Shown here one piece after another: positions 43,972-52,937 of a stretch of 64,000 bases of DNA. Below the pieces are notes generated by a model that had not been told where the DNA came from, ran no database searches, and saw nothing but the letters and a program-made list of their open reading frames with translations. The stretch covers positions 5,828,001 to 5,892,000 of the forward strand of contig NZ_CP041185.1 of the NCBI RefSeq assembly GCF_006517255.1, given 5' to 3'. A program made the position numbers and the translations under genes. This DNA comes from Janthinobacterium tructae. GTDB lineage: Bacteria; Pseudomonadota; Gammaproteobacteria; Burkholderiales; Burkholderiaceae_D. Numbering within the stretch: the first letter of the stretch is position 1; each line of letters begins with the position of its first letter.

Positions 43972-46900
43972 GGGCCTTGTCGTTTGCTTTGCTGTCCGCT
44001 TTGTGGTCTGCCTGGCTGCTGCTGATCGGCTTGGTTTGCTTGGTTTGCCTGGTTTGCGGCGTCGCCGTCGCGGCCGCACCTCCCGTGGCGCTGGCACGGG
44101 CCGACGCGGGCTTGCACGGCGCCAGGGTGCCGCCGAATCTGCTGCTCAACCTGTCCCTCACGCATGCGGCAGCCGCTGCCGCACATGGCGGCGACTATGC
44201 ACCGCAGCGCGAGTACCTGGGGTACTTCCATGCGCGCATGTGCTACAGCTATCCGTACCGCAGCAAGGATGGCGTCATGCAGCCCGATTTGCGCGCGGCG
44301 ACTGCTTACTTCTCCGTGTTGAAACGGGCCGATGCGCTGCACGGCTGCGGCGGCGATAGTTTCAGTGGCAACTTTCTAAACTGGGCCAGCGCCAGCATGC
44401 TCGATATCGTGCGCTATGCCTTGACAGGCGGCGACCGCGTCATCGACGAGGTGCGCAAGACGGTGCTGCAGCGTGCCTGGCTGCCCGATGGCGACGGCAC
44501 CATCGACTTCTTTGCCCACCCTGTCTTTTTCCCGCGCAAGGTCTTGCAGGCCGGCGTGGCGGCGGCGACGCCGTTTGCGCTGGCGCAACTGGCCATCGTT
44601 TCCTGCCGTAACCGCCTGCTGTTCGGCGACGCCAGCTTGCCGCCGGGCGGCAGTTGCGACGCGCCCGGCACTGCCGCCACGCACGGCGTGTTTCTCGCGC
44701 GCGTGCGCGTTTGCGACATGGAAGAAGGGCCGCTGCGCGACGACTTGTGCCTGGCATATGGCAAGAATTACAAGCCGGTGGGTGCCGTGCAGCGCCATGG
44801 CGGCCGGGTGCGCGTGGGCGTGTTTGGCCATTTGAACGGCCTGCCCGCCAGTGCCGGTCCGGTGTATGGCGGCGTGCTGCGCGCGCCGCTGGCCCACGTG
44901 GGCCAGCAACGCTGGACGGCGCCCGACTATCTGCCGCAAGACAATGCCGGCGCCGAGTGGCATCCCGCCACTGGCGTATCCGTAGCCCCAGCTGTGGCCC
45001 AAGCTGCCAGCGCTGGCGGCGGGGTGACCGCTTACATCAATGGCCTGGGCCGCAGCAACGCCGCGCATCCGGGTGCGTACGCCAGTGCGGCGCCGCTGGC
45101 CGAATTGCTGTACGAATCGCTGCGTTACCTGCAGGGGCGGCAAGCGAGCGCAGTGGTGCCGCCTGTCACGGCGCCGCCTGCCATCGACGACGGCTTGCCG
45201 GTCGTGATTGCGTGGAGCGACCCGCAAACGGCCAGTTGCCAGCGCCACAGCATCGTCAGCCTCGGCGATGCGGGCATGGCGGGCGACCGCTACGTGCCCG
45301 GCAATGTCCCGCTAACTCCCGCATCAAACGGCGACCGCGCACGCGCCGCCGATGGCTTTGCGTCGCCACCATTTGATGCGATGGCCTGGACGCACGCGGT
45401 GGGCAGCCTGGAAAGCGGCGGCGTGCAGGGCAATCCCGCGCCACGGCCCGACCTGGCGGCGCTGGAGCTGCTGGCCGAGGGGGCGGGCGGCGCCAGCTAC
45501 CACGCGGCAGGGCTGGCCTACTGGTCGCATGTGCAGGCCCTGCGCCCCGGCGGCAAGAACGATGGCGTGGCAAAGGTCGAGCACTATGCGGGCGACTTGC
45601 GCCAGGGCGACCCGGCGGGCGTGCCCGGCTCTACGCCCTTGTTATTGGCGGCCAAATATGGCGGCTTTCTCGATGCGAACGGCGACGCCAACCCCTTCAA
45701 GAGCGCAACGGGCAGCGCGTTCGATGAATGGAGCGTGGATGGCCGCTGGCCCGCCCATTACTTGTCCGGCAGCGACCCGGCCGCCCTGATCGCGGGACTG
45801 CGCTCAGCCTTTGCGGCCGTCGACAAGACCACCTTGCCGGCGACGCTTGCCGGACCGGCCCTGATGGCGCTGGCCAGCGGAACGGAAGAGGCATACTGGT
45901 TCCGGACGCAGCTGCGCCTGGCCGATGGCAGCATGAGCTTGTCGCGCGCCGCGTTTGCCGTGGGCGCCGATGGCGCACTGCTTCCCGGCAAGCCATGGTG
46001 GCGCGCCGGTGGGCTGGACAAGGTGGCACAGGATGGAACGCCAGCGGTCTTGCGTCCCGTCTACACGCTCGACGCCAAGGGCGCTCTGATGCCGCTGGCC
46101 TGGACGCGGCTCGATGCGGAGCAGCGCAGCGCATTCGACGCCGGCGATGGGCAAGGGGAGGTGCGCCTGGCGTATCTGCTGGGCCAGCGCACGCACGAGG
46201 TGGGCCAGCCGGGCGGCTTCCTGCGGCGCAGGTCAGGCAGCCTGGGCGCGGCACCATACGCCAATCTGCTGTACGTGGGCGCGCCGGGGCTGGGCATGCC
46301 GGGCGCCGGTTATGGCTTGCACCGCCAGGCGCTGCTGCAGCGGCGCAAAATGCTGTACCTGGGCGCCAACGATGGCTTGCTGCATGCCTTCGATGCGCGC
46401 ACGGGCAGCGAAGTGTTTGCCTATCTGCCGCAGGCGCTGTTGCACGCGGCAGCAGCCGCTGCGAGCACTCACTACAGCCCTGGCCAGCTGCTCGACGGCG
46501 CGGCAGCTACGGCGGAAGTGCTGGCGCTGGGACGCTGGAAGACGGTGCTGGTGTCGGCCATGGGCGGCGGGGCGCAGGGCGTGTTTGCGCTCGACATCAC
46601 CGACCCGGCGCGCTTCGCGCAGGACGGGGCGCTGTGGGAGTTTACCGACCGCGACGACAAGCTGATGGGCAACGTGCGCGCCCCGCCATCCTTTGCCCGC
46701 ATCAACATGGGCGGCAAGGAGGGCGCGCCGGTCTATCGCGATGTTGCCATCGTTGCCAGCGGCTACAACAACCATGTTAATGACGGCAAGGACACGACGG
46801 CGCCCGCATCGGCTGCCGCCATGTTCCTGTTGGCGCTGGACAAGGCACCCGGCACGCCCTGGCTGTTGGGAAGTAATTACTTCCGGCTCAAGGTGCCCGT

Positions 46901-47852
46901 GGCCAGCGGCGGCGGTGGCGGCCATGATACTGATGCGGGCGCCGAAGCCATGTCCCACGCGCTGGGCCCGCCCGCCGTGGTACCGGGCGGCGATGGCGCA
47001 CTGGGGTATATCTATGCGGGCGATTTGCAGGGCAATATCTGGCGCCTCGACATGGCTGGCGGGCCGCCGTGGAAGGAGGGCCAGGGGCGCAAGCTGGTCT
47101 TTGTCGCGCGCGACGCGCAGGGCCGGCGCCAGCCCGTGACGCAGCAGTTGAACGTGGCCTACGCGCCCGATGGCGGCTATGTGCTGCTGTTCGGCACGGG
47201 CAAGCTGCTCGAAGCGGCCGATACCTGGCCTGCCGCCTTTCTGTCGCAGTCGTTTTATGCCGTGCACGACGATTTGCTCGATGCTTCCCCCACGCGCAGC
47301 CGGGCCGACCTGGAGCCGCGCAGCCTGGGCGAGGCGGTGGGCGGCGTGCGCGTCGACGGCGCGGAGCTGCGCTATACGGGCAGCGAGGCCATGCGCGGCT
47401 GGTACCTCGATTTTCTCCATACGGCGCAGACGGGCGAACGCAGCATCAATAGTCCCGTGCTGGCCGCCGGCAAGGTGCTGTTCAATACCGTCCTGCCCGG
47501 GCGCGACCCTTGCGCCAAGCCGGCCACGCGGCTGTACGTGCTCGATGTGCTGAGCGGCTTTGCCGCCGATGGCGCCGGCGTCGTGCAGGCGGGCGCGCAG
47601 ACGGGGCGCTTGTTCGATGGCCTGGCGCGCGCGCCGCCGCTGGCGCTGGAGTTGAACAGCACGGTGGGCGCCGCGACGGCAGCAGGGCGGGCCGAGGGGC
47701 GCAAGGAATTGGCCGTGCTGCAACCGGGGTTGCCTGGCGCGGCCAGCGGGACGGTGCTCAAGGTCGTCAGCGCGCCGCTGCCAGCGCGGCGCCTCAGCTG
47801 GCGCGAAGTGGCGAACTGGCGCGAATTGCACGAGGCGGCCAAGAAAAAATAA
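43968..47852 (+). CDS. pilY1: PilY1/PilC, pilus tip adhesin and assembly factor
   Basis: 1294 residues from the ATG at 43968 (4-bp overlap with pilX); an open frame further upstream only shadows pilX. A signal peptide with a long hydrophobic core (LLLIGLVCLVCLVCGVAVA) ends near AAAPP. The N-terminal ~700 residues contain PNLLLNLSLTHAAAAAAHGGDY, FLNWASASMLDIVRYALTGGDRVID and MEEGPLRDDLCL blocks usual for the family. No DxSxS metal site of a von Willebrand A domain is visible. The C-terminal ~550 residues form the PilC/PilY beta-propeller (RKMLYLGANDGLLHAFDARTGSEVFAYLPQALL, VLVSAMGGGAQGVFALDITDP, LGYIYAGDLQGNIWRLDMAG). Confidence 0.93.
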   Translation: MRALSFALLSALWSAWLLLIGLVCLVCLVCGVAVAAAPPVALARADAGLHGARVPPNLLLNLSLTHAAAAAAHGGDYAPQREYLGYFHARMCYSYPYRSKDGVMQPDLRAATAYFSVLKRADALHGCGGDSFSGNFLNWASASMLDIVRYALTGGDRVIDEVRKTVLQRAWLPDGDGTIDFFAHPVFFPRKVLQAGVAAATPFALAQLAIVSCRNRLLFGDASLPPGGSCDAPGTAATHGVFLARVRVCDMEEGPLRDDLCLAYGKNYKPVGAVQRHGGRVRVGVFGHLNGLPASAGPVYGGVLRAPLAHVGQQRWTAPDYLPQDNAGAEWHPATGVSVAPAVAQAASAGGGVTAYINGLGRSNAAHPGAYASAAPLAELLYESLRYLQGRQASAVVPPVTAPPAIDDGLPVVIAWSDPQTASCQRHSIVSLGDAGMAGDRYVPGNVPLTPASNGDRARAADGFASPPFDAMAWTHAVGSLESGGVQGNPAPRPDLAALELLAEGAGGASYHAAGLAYWSHVQALRPGGKNDGVAKVEHYAGDLRQGDPAGVPGSTPLLLAAKYGGFLDANGDANPFKSATGSAFDEWSVDGRWPAHYLSGSDPAALIAGLRSAFAAVDKTTLPATLAGPALMALASGTEEAYWFRTQLRLADGSMSLSRAAFAVGADGALLPGKPWWRAGGLDKVAQDGTPAVLRPVYTLDAKGALMPLAWTRLDAEQRSAFDAGDGQGEVRLAYLLGQRTHEVGQPGGFLRRRSGSLGAAPYANLLYVGAPGLGMPGAGYGLHRQALLQRRKMLYLGANDGLLHAFDARTGSEVFAYLPQALLHAAAAAASTHYSPGQLLDGAAATAEVLALGRWKTVLVSAMGGGAQGVFALDITDPARFAQDGALWEFTDRDDKLMGNVRAPPSFARINMGGKEGAPVYRDVAIVASGYNNHVNDGKDTTAPASAAAMFLLALDKAPGTPWLLGSNYFRLKVPVASGGGGGHDTDAGAEAMSHALGPPAVVPGGDGALGYIYAGDLQGNIWRLDMAGGPPWKEGQGRKLVFVARDAQGRRQPVTQQLNVAYAPDGGYVLLFGTGKLLEAADTWPAAFLSQSFYAVHDDLLDASPTRSRADLEPRSLGEAVGGVRVDGAELRYTGSEAMRGWYLDFLHTAQTGERSINSPVLAAGKVLFNTVLPGRDPCAKPATRLYVLDVLSGFAADGAGVVQAGAQTGRLFDGLARAPPLALELNSTVGAATAAGRAEGRKELAVLQPGLPGAASGTVLKVVSAPLPARRLSWREVANWRELHEAAKKK

Positions 47853-47908
47853 GCCCAGCAAGGGTGGCGCATCGTATCGGCTGGCGATTTTTGGAAAGGG
47901 GAGTTCGC

Positions 47909-48406
47909 ATGGGGACGTTGGCAAGGCGGCACTGGCCCGCTGCACACGGTGGCGTCCCCGCCGCCGCCTTGGGCTTCAGCCTGATCGAACTGCTGTCCGT
48001 GCTGGCGATCATGAGCCTGCTGCTGGCGCTGGCCGTACCCGCTTATCATGGCCATGTCGTGCGCGCCAAGCGGGTGCAGGGACAGGCGGCCTTGCTGCGG
48101 TTGATGCAGCAGCAGGAACGTTATTATTCGCAAAACAATCATTACCTGGTTTTTTCCTCGGCCTCGCCGGCACCGCAGGTGCAAGCGTTTCCGTGGTGGT
48201 CCGGCGACGGGCCGGCTGCCAGCGCGTATGAAATCGAGGCGCTGGCCTGTCCCGGCTCGACGATCGGACAATGCGTGCTGTTGCGGGCCATGCCGGGCAC
48301 ATCCAAGGTTGATGCGCAGTTCCAGGATGCCGATTGTGGTGTCCTGTCCTTGCGCAGCACGGGGCAGCGCGGCAGCAGCGGCCCCGCCAGCCATTGCTGG
48401 CCTTAG
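47909..48406 (+). CDS. pilE: PilE-type pilin-like protein
   Basis: 165 residues from the ATG at 47909, preceded by GGAAAGGGGAG; the frame runs open into pilY1 upstream. Leader MGTLARRHWPAAHGGVPAAALG, cleavage before FSLIELLSVLAIMSLLLALAVPAYHGHVVRAKRVQGQAALLRLMQQQERYYSQNNHYL, the N-methylated Phe and Glu5 of type IV pilins. The C-terminal Cys pair (DCGVLSLR..SHCWP) forms the D-region disulphide. The minor-pilin position after pilY1 is usual for Betaproteobacteria. Confidence 0.9.
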   Translation: MGTLARRHWPAAHGGVPAAALGFSLIELLSVLAIMSLLLALAVPAYHGHVVRAKRVQGQAALLRLMQQQERYYSQNNHYLVFSSASPAPQVQAFPWWSGDGPAASAYEIEALACPGSTIGQCVLLRAMPGTSKVDAQFQDADCGVLSLRSTGQRGSSGPASHCWP

Positions 48407-48409
48407 TTC

Positions 48410-48991
48410 ATGGTCAAGCCCAAGCGGCCACCGCGGACCGGGCACACCTTCGGGCACACCCTGCTCGAATTGCTGGCCGTGCTGGCGATTGCGGCGCTGC
48501 TGGCGGCCACGGCCATGCCCGGCTTGCAGCAGGTGCTGGCACGCCAGCAAGTGCGCGCGGCGGCCACGGACTTGTTCTCGGCCATCGAACTGACGCGGGC
48601 GCAGGCAATGGCGCGGGGACAGCGCGTGCTGCTGATGCCGGCCGGGCCCGGTGGCACGGACTGGGGCACGGGCTGGCTGGCATTCATCGACCGCAATGCC
48701 AACCTGGCGTTCGATGACGGCGACGAATTGCTGTTCCGTCAGGGACCGCTGTCGGCCGGCATTGCGGCCCAGTTTGCTTTTTCCTCGGCCACGGCGCCGT
48801 TTTATATCGCCTACAATGGCGCAGGACGCAGTTGCAGCGCGACCAATAGTCTGGCGGCGCGCTGGGGTACCTTGTCCCTGACTTTGGGAAAGCAGGTGCG
48901 CCATATTAAAATCAATATGCTGGGCCGGGTGCGCGTGTGCGATCCGCAGCAGCAGGCGGCCAATTGCAGCGGCGTGGCCGACAGTTCGTAA
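48410..48991 (+). CDS. fimT: FimT/GspH-family pseudopilin
   Basis: 193 residues, starting 3 bp after the pilE stop. N-terminal HTFG/HTLLELLAVLAIAALLAATAMPGLQQVLARQQVRAAATDLFSAIELTRAQAMARGQRVLL is the GspH/FimT pattern (pilin helix followed by the ARxQA block). The body contains DWGTGWLAFIDRNANLAFDDGDELLFRQG, the FimT fold. The +1 residue is His rather than Phe in the apparent site, which is less usual. FimT proteins in some species bind DNA for natural transformation; this is not shown here. Confidence 0.85.
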   Translation: MVKPKRPPRTGHTFGHTLLELLAVLAIAALLAATAMPGLQQVLARQQVRAAATDLFSAIELTRAQAMARGQRVLLMPAGPGGTDWGTGWLAFIDRNANLAFDDGDELLFRQGPLSAGIAAQFAFSSATAPFYIAYNGAGRSCSATNSLAARWGTLSLTLGKQVRHIKINMLGRVRVCDPQQQAANCSGVADSS

Positions 48992-49026
48992 CCCGACTTA
49001 TCTATTACTCACTATCAAAGAAGCCC

Positions 49027-50127
49027 GTGGAAATACTCAACGATATCGATGGCATGCGCCTGGCGCTGGAATGGGCTGCGCGCGGTTTATACACGACCTC
49101 GCCCAATCCCCGCATCGGCTGCGTGATCGTCAGGGATGGCCAGGTGATCGGCGCCGGCGTGACGCAGGCGGCGGGGCAGGATCATGCCGAGGTGCAAGCC
49201 TTGGCGAATGCGGCGGCGCGCGGCAACGACGTGCGCGGCGCCACGGCTTACGTCACCCTGGAACCGTGCAACCACCATGGCCGCACGCCGCCCTGTTCCG
49301 ATGCGCTCGTGCGCGCGGGGCTGGGGCGCGTCGTGGCCGCCATGACGGACCCGAACCCGCTGGTGGCGGGGCAGGGGCTGGCCAAGCTGGAAGCGGCCGG
49401 CATCGCCGTCACCACGGGCGTGCTGGCCGACGAGGCATATGAAATGAATATCGGCTTTTTTTCGCGCATGCAGCGCGGCAAGCCGTGGGTGCGCATGAAA
49501 ACGGCGGCCAGCCTGGACGGCATGACGGCCTTGCACAATGGACAAAGCCAGTGGATCACGGGACCGGAGGCGCGTGCCGACGGCCATGCGTGGCGCGCGC
49601 GCGCCTGCGCCATCCTGACGGGCATCGGCACGGTCAAGGCGGATGATCCGCAATTGAACGTGCGCGCCATCGAGACGCCGCGCCAGCCGCGCCGCATCGT
49701 CGTCGATAGCCGCCTCGACATCAGCCTCGATGCGCGCATCTTGCAGGGCGGCGGCACGTGGATCGTGGCCGCCGTGGCCAACCCCGAGAAAGAGGCGCAG
49801 TTGCGCGCCCTGGGCGCGGAAGTCATTCTGTTGCCGAACGCGGCCGGCAAGGTCGACCTGGCCGCGCTGATGCTGGAACTGGGACGCCGGCAATGCAATG
49901 AAGTCCACGTCGAGGCCGGCACCAGGCTGAACGGCTCGCTGATCCGCGAAGGCTGCGTCGACGAGCTGCTGGTTTACCTGGCGCCCACCTTGCTGGGCGA
50001 TGCGCAAGGCATGTTTGCCTTGCCCGCCTTGACGGATCTCAAACAGCAGCGCACTTTGCAGTTTCACCAGGTTCAGCAAGTGGGCGAGGATTTGCGTATC
50101 CTTGCAAGATTCGCGCAGCGCAATTAA
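49027..50127 (+). CDS. ribD: RibD, bifunctional riboflavin deaminase/reductase
   Basis: 366 residues from the GTG at 49027, which follows AAAGAAG; a frame open to 48937 overlaps fimT. The deaminase domain has the zinc site DHAEVQ (H53, E55) and PCNHHGRTPPC (C81, C90). The C-terminal reductase half carries KTAASLDGMTAL, ILTGIGTVKADDPQLNVR and VEAGTRLNGSLIREGCVDELLVYLAPTLLG. It catalyses the second and third steps of riboflavin synthesis, giving the ribitylamino-pyrimidine phosphate. Upstream of ribE by 30 bp. Confidence 0.96.
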   Translation: MEILNDIDGMRLALEWAARGLYTTSPNPRIGCVIVRDGQVIGAGVTQAAGQDHAEVQALANAAARGNDVRGATAYVTLEPCNHHGRTPPCSDALVRAGLGRVVAAMTDPNPLVAGQGLAKLEAAGIAVTTGVLADEAYEMNIGFFSRMQRGKPWVRMKTAASLDGMTALHNGQSQWITGPEARADGHAWRARACAILTGIGTVKADDPQLNVRAIETPRQPRRIVVDSRLDISLDARILQGGGTWIVAAVANPEKEAQLRALGAEVILLPNAAGKVDLAALMLELGRRQCNEVHVEAGTRLNGSLIREGCVDELLVYLAPTLLGDAQGMFALPALTDLKQQRTLQFHQVQQVGEDLRILARFAQRN

Positions 50128-50157
50128 TACACTCACACTTTTTATAAGGTTAGCTCC

Positions 50158-50793
50158 ATGTTTACAGGAATTGTTGCCGCCATCGGCAAGATTGAAACCG
50201 TGCAAGCACTCGACGGCGGCCTCGATGCCGGCGTGCGCCTGACCATCCATGCGGGCGGCTTGCCGCTGGCCGATGTGGCCCTGGGCGATTCGATCGCCAT
50301 CAATGGCGCTTGCATGACGGTGGTGGAAAAGTCGGACACGGGCTTTGCCGTCGATGTCTCGCGCGAAAGCCTCAATTGCACCGTGGGCCTCGATACGACC
50401 ACGGAAGTGAACCTGGAAAAAGCTCTGACCCTGGCCGAGCGCCTGGGTGGCCATCTGGTGTCCGGCCACGTCGACGGCCTGGGTATCGTGCGCAAGTTCG
50501 AAGCCGTGGGCGAATCGTGGGAGCTGGTCATCGAAGCGCCGCATGAACTGGCGAAATACCTGGCCTTCAAAGGTTCCGTTGTCGTCAACGGCGTGTCCCT
50601 GACTGTCAACCGAGTGGAAGACCTGGGCGCGGGTGCCGTCAATGGCTGCCGCTTCTCGATCAACCTGATTCCGCACACCATCGCCATGACGACCCTGAAG
50701 CACCTGACGGTCGATGGCAAGGTCAACCTGGAAATCGACCTGATCGCCCGCTATGTCGAGCGCATGCTGTCACTGGACAAGGCCGCCGCCTGA
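50158..50793 (+). CDS. ribE: Riboflavin synthase, alpha chain
   Basis: 211 residues. Two lumazine-binding repeats: MFTGIVAAIGKIETVQ..GDSIAINGACMTVVEKSDTGFAVDVSRESLNCT and LGGHLVSGHVDGLGIVRKFEAVGESWELVIEAP..GSVVVNGVSLTVNRVED. The trimeric enzyme dismutates two lumazines to riboflavin. A set of 13-nt tandem repeats follows the stop codon. Confidence 0.97.
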   Translation: MFTGIVAAIGKIETVQALDGGLDAGVRLTIHAGGLPLADVALGDSIAINGACMTVVEKSDTGFAVDVSRESLNCTVGLDTTTEVNLEKALTLAERLGGHLVSGHVDGLGIVRKFEAVGESWELVIEAPHELAKYLAFKGSVVVNGVSLTVNRVEDLGAGAVNGCRFSINLIPHTIAMTTLKHLTVDGKVNLEIDLIARYVERMLSLDKAAA

Positions 50794-50798
50794 AATAA

Positions 50799-50850
50799 GA
50801 ACTGAATACAGGAACTGAGCATAGTAGCTGAACACAGTAATTGAACACAG
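50799..50850. repeat. Four tandem 13-bp repeats
   Basis: Consecutive units gaactgaatacag, gaactgagcatag, tagctgaacacag and taattgaacacag fill 50799-50850 exactly, with consensus NAACTGAACACAG. They lie between the ribE stop and the next gene. Units differ by 2-5 bases, so the array is old. Confidence 0.8.
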
Positions 50851-50943
50851 CAACACATCCGCCGGCCTTCGCATCTTGCCAAGCGTGTGTTGCTTTTCTT
50901 GCAGACGCGCATACTATGAAGCTTTCCGCAGTGGAGGCTAGCC

Positions 50944-52221
50944 ATGGACCCGATTTCGCGTGCAACCGTGCCCAATGTCATACCGGCCACGCCCCGCGTG
51001 GGCGCAACGGCACCTCTGACGCCGGCGCTGCCAGTGCCGGCGTCCAGTGCGGCGGCGGCCCTTGCCGCTCTGTCATCGACCCAGGTCGACCTCTCGCCGC
51101 TGGGGCAGTTCCTGTCCGGCGTGGCCTTGTCGCGCCGGCAACTGCTGGCCTTGCAGGGCGTCGCAGAGCAGGCTGGCACGGCAAATACCCCCGTGAATGT
51201 CAATGAGGACTTGCTGGCGCTGGCGCGGCAGCTGACGGAATCGTTCGCCCAGCTGCAAACGAGCGGCATCGATGCCAGCCAGCTGGCGACGGCGGGCGAC
51301 ACGCCGGGCAGCCTGGCGCAGCGCTACGATTTGCTGTCGGGCGACGGCACGACGGATGCGGCCGCCGCGCTGGCGCAGGACGGCGGCCTGCTCACGCAAG
51401 CGCAACTGGCCCGCATCGGCATCGATTTGCGCAATGAAGATGTCGACGCAGCAACTTTGCAGGCCGCGTATGCGGCCGACAGTAACGCCACCCTGAATGC
51501 TTTGCAACAGGGAACGGACGTGCTGGCGCAGGTGGGCGCCGTGCTGGTCCGGCAGCAGGGCGCGCCGCTGGCGGCCGTGGTCGAAGCGGATTTGACGGGC
51601 GCAGCACTGCCGTCCAGCGCCGTGCAGGCCGCGCAGCCGCAGGCCGTCGATGCGGCACCGGCGCAAACGGCTGCCATTGCACAACGACAACTGGAACTGC
51701 AGCAGCAACTGGAAACGGAAGAGCTGAACCTGGACTTGCAGGAATTGCGGCCGCCGTCGCCGGCAGCCGTTACCATCGATGAGCAGGACTTGCTGCAGGC
51801 GCAGCGGGCAGACAGCCTGAGCGTGGATGCCCGGCGCATCGACAGCGAACGCATGAATACCGATCAGCAGGTGCAGCAGCAGGAGGCCGCGGGGGCGATA
51901 CAGGCGGCGTCCGACCGGGCTCAGTCGCTGGCAGGCGAAGCACAAGTGCAAGCCGAAGCGGGACTGGCGACGGCGCAAGCCCAACTGGCCCAGCAAAATG
52001 CGCAGGCGCAAGCGCTGGCCGCGCAAAACGCGGGCATGGCCGAGCCGCCGCCCTCGTCGCAAGATCCGTCCGTGGCGGCGGCCATCGCCGCGTATAACCT
52101 GAACAATGCAGCGCTGAATCCGGGCTTGATGAACCGGCCATTGCCGGCCAGCGACTCGCGCCTGCCGCTGGTGGCGCCCGTCGCTGCCGTGGAGCCGGTC
52201 AAGCCCGTGACGAAAATCTAG
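50944..52221 (+). CDS. Ala/Gln-rich protein of unknown function
   Basis: 425 residues. The ATG at 50944 follows GTGGAGGC. Ala, Gln and Leu make up much of it. Residues 1-60 are Pro/Ala-rich and disordered-looking. The middle has a folded-looking region (DLLALARQLTESFAQLQTSGI, LTQAQLARIGIDLRNEDVDAATLQAAY). From about 245 to 370 it is a Gln-rich helix (AIAQRQLELQQQLETEELNLDLQEL, AQAQLAQQNAQAQALAAQN). The Pro-containing tail ends VEPVKPVTKI. No signal or membrane segment. The layout is reminiscent of hook-length-control proteins but no FliK motif was found. Its stop codon shares CTAG with convergent osmC. Confidence 0.7.
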   Translation: MDPISRATVPNVIPATPRVGATAPLTPALPVPASSAAAALAALSSTQVDLSPLGQFLSGVALSRRQLLALQGVAEQAGTANTPVNVNEDLLALARQLTESFAQLQTSGIDASQLATAGDTPGSLAQRYDLLSGDGTTDAAAALAQDGGLLTQAQLARIGIDLRNEDVDAATLQAAYAADSNATLNALQQGTDVLAQVGAVLVRQQGAPLAAVVEADLTGAALPSSAVQAAQPQAVDAAPAQTAAIAQRQLELQQQLETEELNLDLQELRPPSPAAVTIDEQDLLQAQRADSLSVDARRIDSERMNTDQQVQQQEAAGAIQAASDRAQSLAGEAQVQAEAGLATAQAQLAQQNAQAQALAAQNAGMAEPPPSSQDPSVAAAIAAYNLNNAALNPGLMNRPLPASDSRLPLVAPVAAVEPVKPVTKI

Positions 52222-52643
52222 GGCAGCAGGGTAGCGTCCAGGCTAATGTTGGCTTTAAGTAACTTCGACACGGGGCAGCCGGCCTTGGCCTTGCCCGTCA
52301 ATGCCTCGAATGTTGCCTGGTCGGCGCCCGGTATCTTTGCTTTCAGGATCAGGTGGACGGCCGTGATGGCAAAGCCGTCGTCGACCTTGTCGAGGGTCAC
52401 TTCGGCCGTCGTTTCCATCTTTTCCGCCGTCAGGCCCGCTTCGCCGAGGATCAGCGACAGGGCCATGGTGAAGCAGCCCGCGTGGGCGGCCCCGATCAGT
52501 TCTTCGGGATTGGTGCCGGGCTTGCCTTCGAAGCGGCTGGCAAAGCCGTAGGGATATTCCTGCAAGGCGCCGCTGCGCGTGCTGATGGCGCCCTTGCCGT
52601 CCTTGATGCCGCCTGACCAGATGGCCGATCCGTTGGTTTTCAT
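52218..52643 (-). CDS. osmC: OsmC-type organic hydroperoxide reductase
   Basis: 141 residues, colinear with E. coli OsmC as remembered: IWSGGIKDGKGAISTRSGALQEYPYGFASRFEG, GTNPEELIGAAHAGCFTMALSLILGEAG, KVDDGFAIT, KAKAGCPVSKLLKANI. The two redox Cys are C57 and C123. It reduces organic hydroperoxides with thiol/lipoyl partners. The last base of one stop and the first of the other share CTAG with the convergent gene. Upstream is a GC-rich intergenic region with no recognised box. Confidence 0.93.
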   Translation of the reverse strand: MKTNGSAIWSGGIKDGKGAISTRSGALQEYPYGFASRFEGKPGTNPEELIGAAHAGCFTMALSLILGEAGLTAEKMETTAEVTLDKVDDGFAITAVHLILKAKIPGADQATFEALTGKAKAGCPVSKLLKANISLDATLLP

Positions 52644-52937
52644 GTTGCCGCTCCTGTGTGAGGTGTCGCTGCGAGAGGGGTGTCAGCACCGTGGCGATGA
52701 CCGGCTGATCTTATGCTCTTCGCAAGGCCGGCGGCGCGCGTCTTGCCGCCTCCGCGTGCGGCGGAGCGGGGAATGGGCGCTTTGCGGAACAGGCTGCGGC
52801 GCGCATGCCGCTAAGCTGTCTTATTTCAGGTCTGCAAGCGCTAAATCCTTTAAAATAGCAGGTTATAAGAAAATTCCCGGAAATTCGCGGAATATTCGCA
52901 CGCGATGTTTCAGTTTTTAGTCTCACTAAGAGGATCA

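Noticed and set aside
52650..52937. Possible FMN riboswitch upstream of ribBX
   Set aside because: The GC-rich gap contains hairpins but none of the conserved RFN blocks were found.
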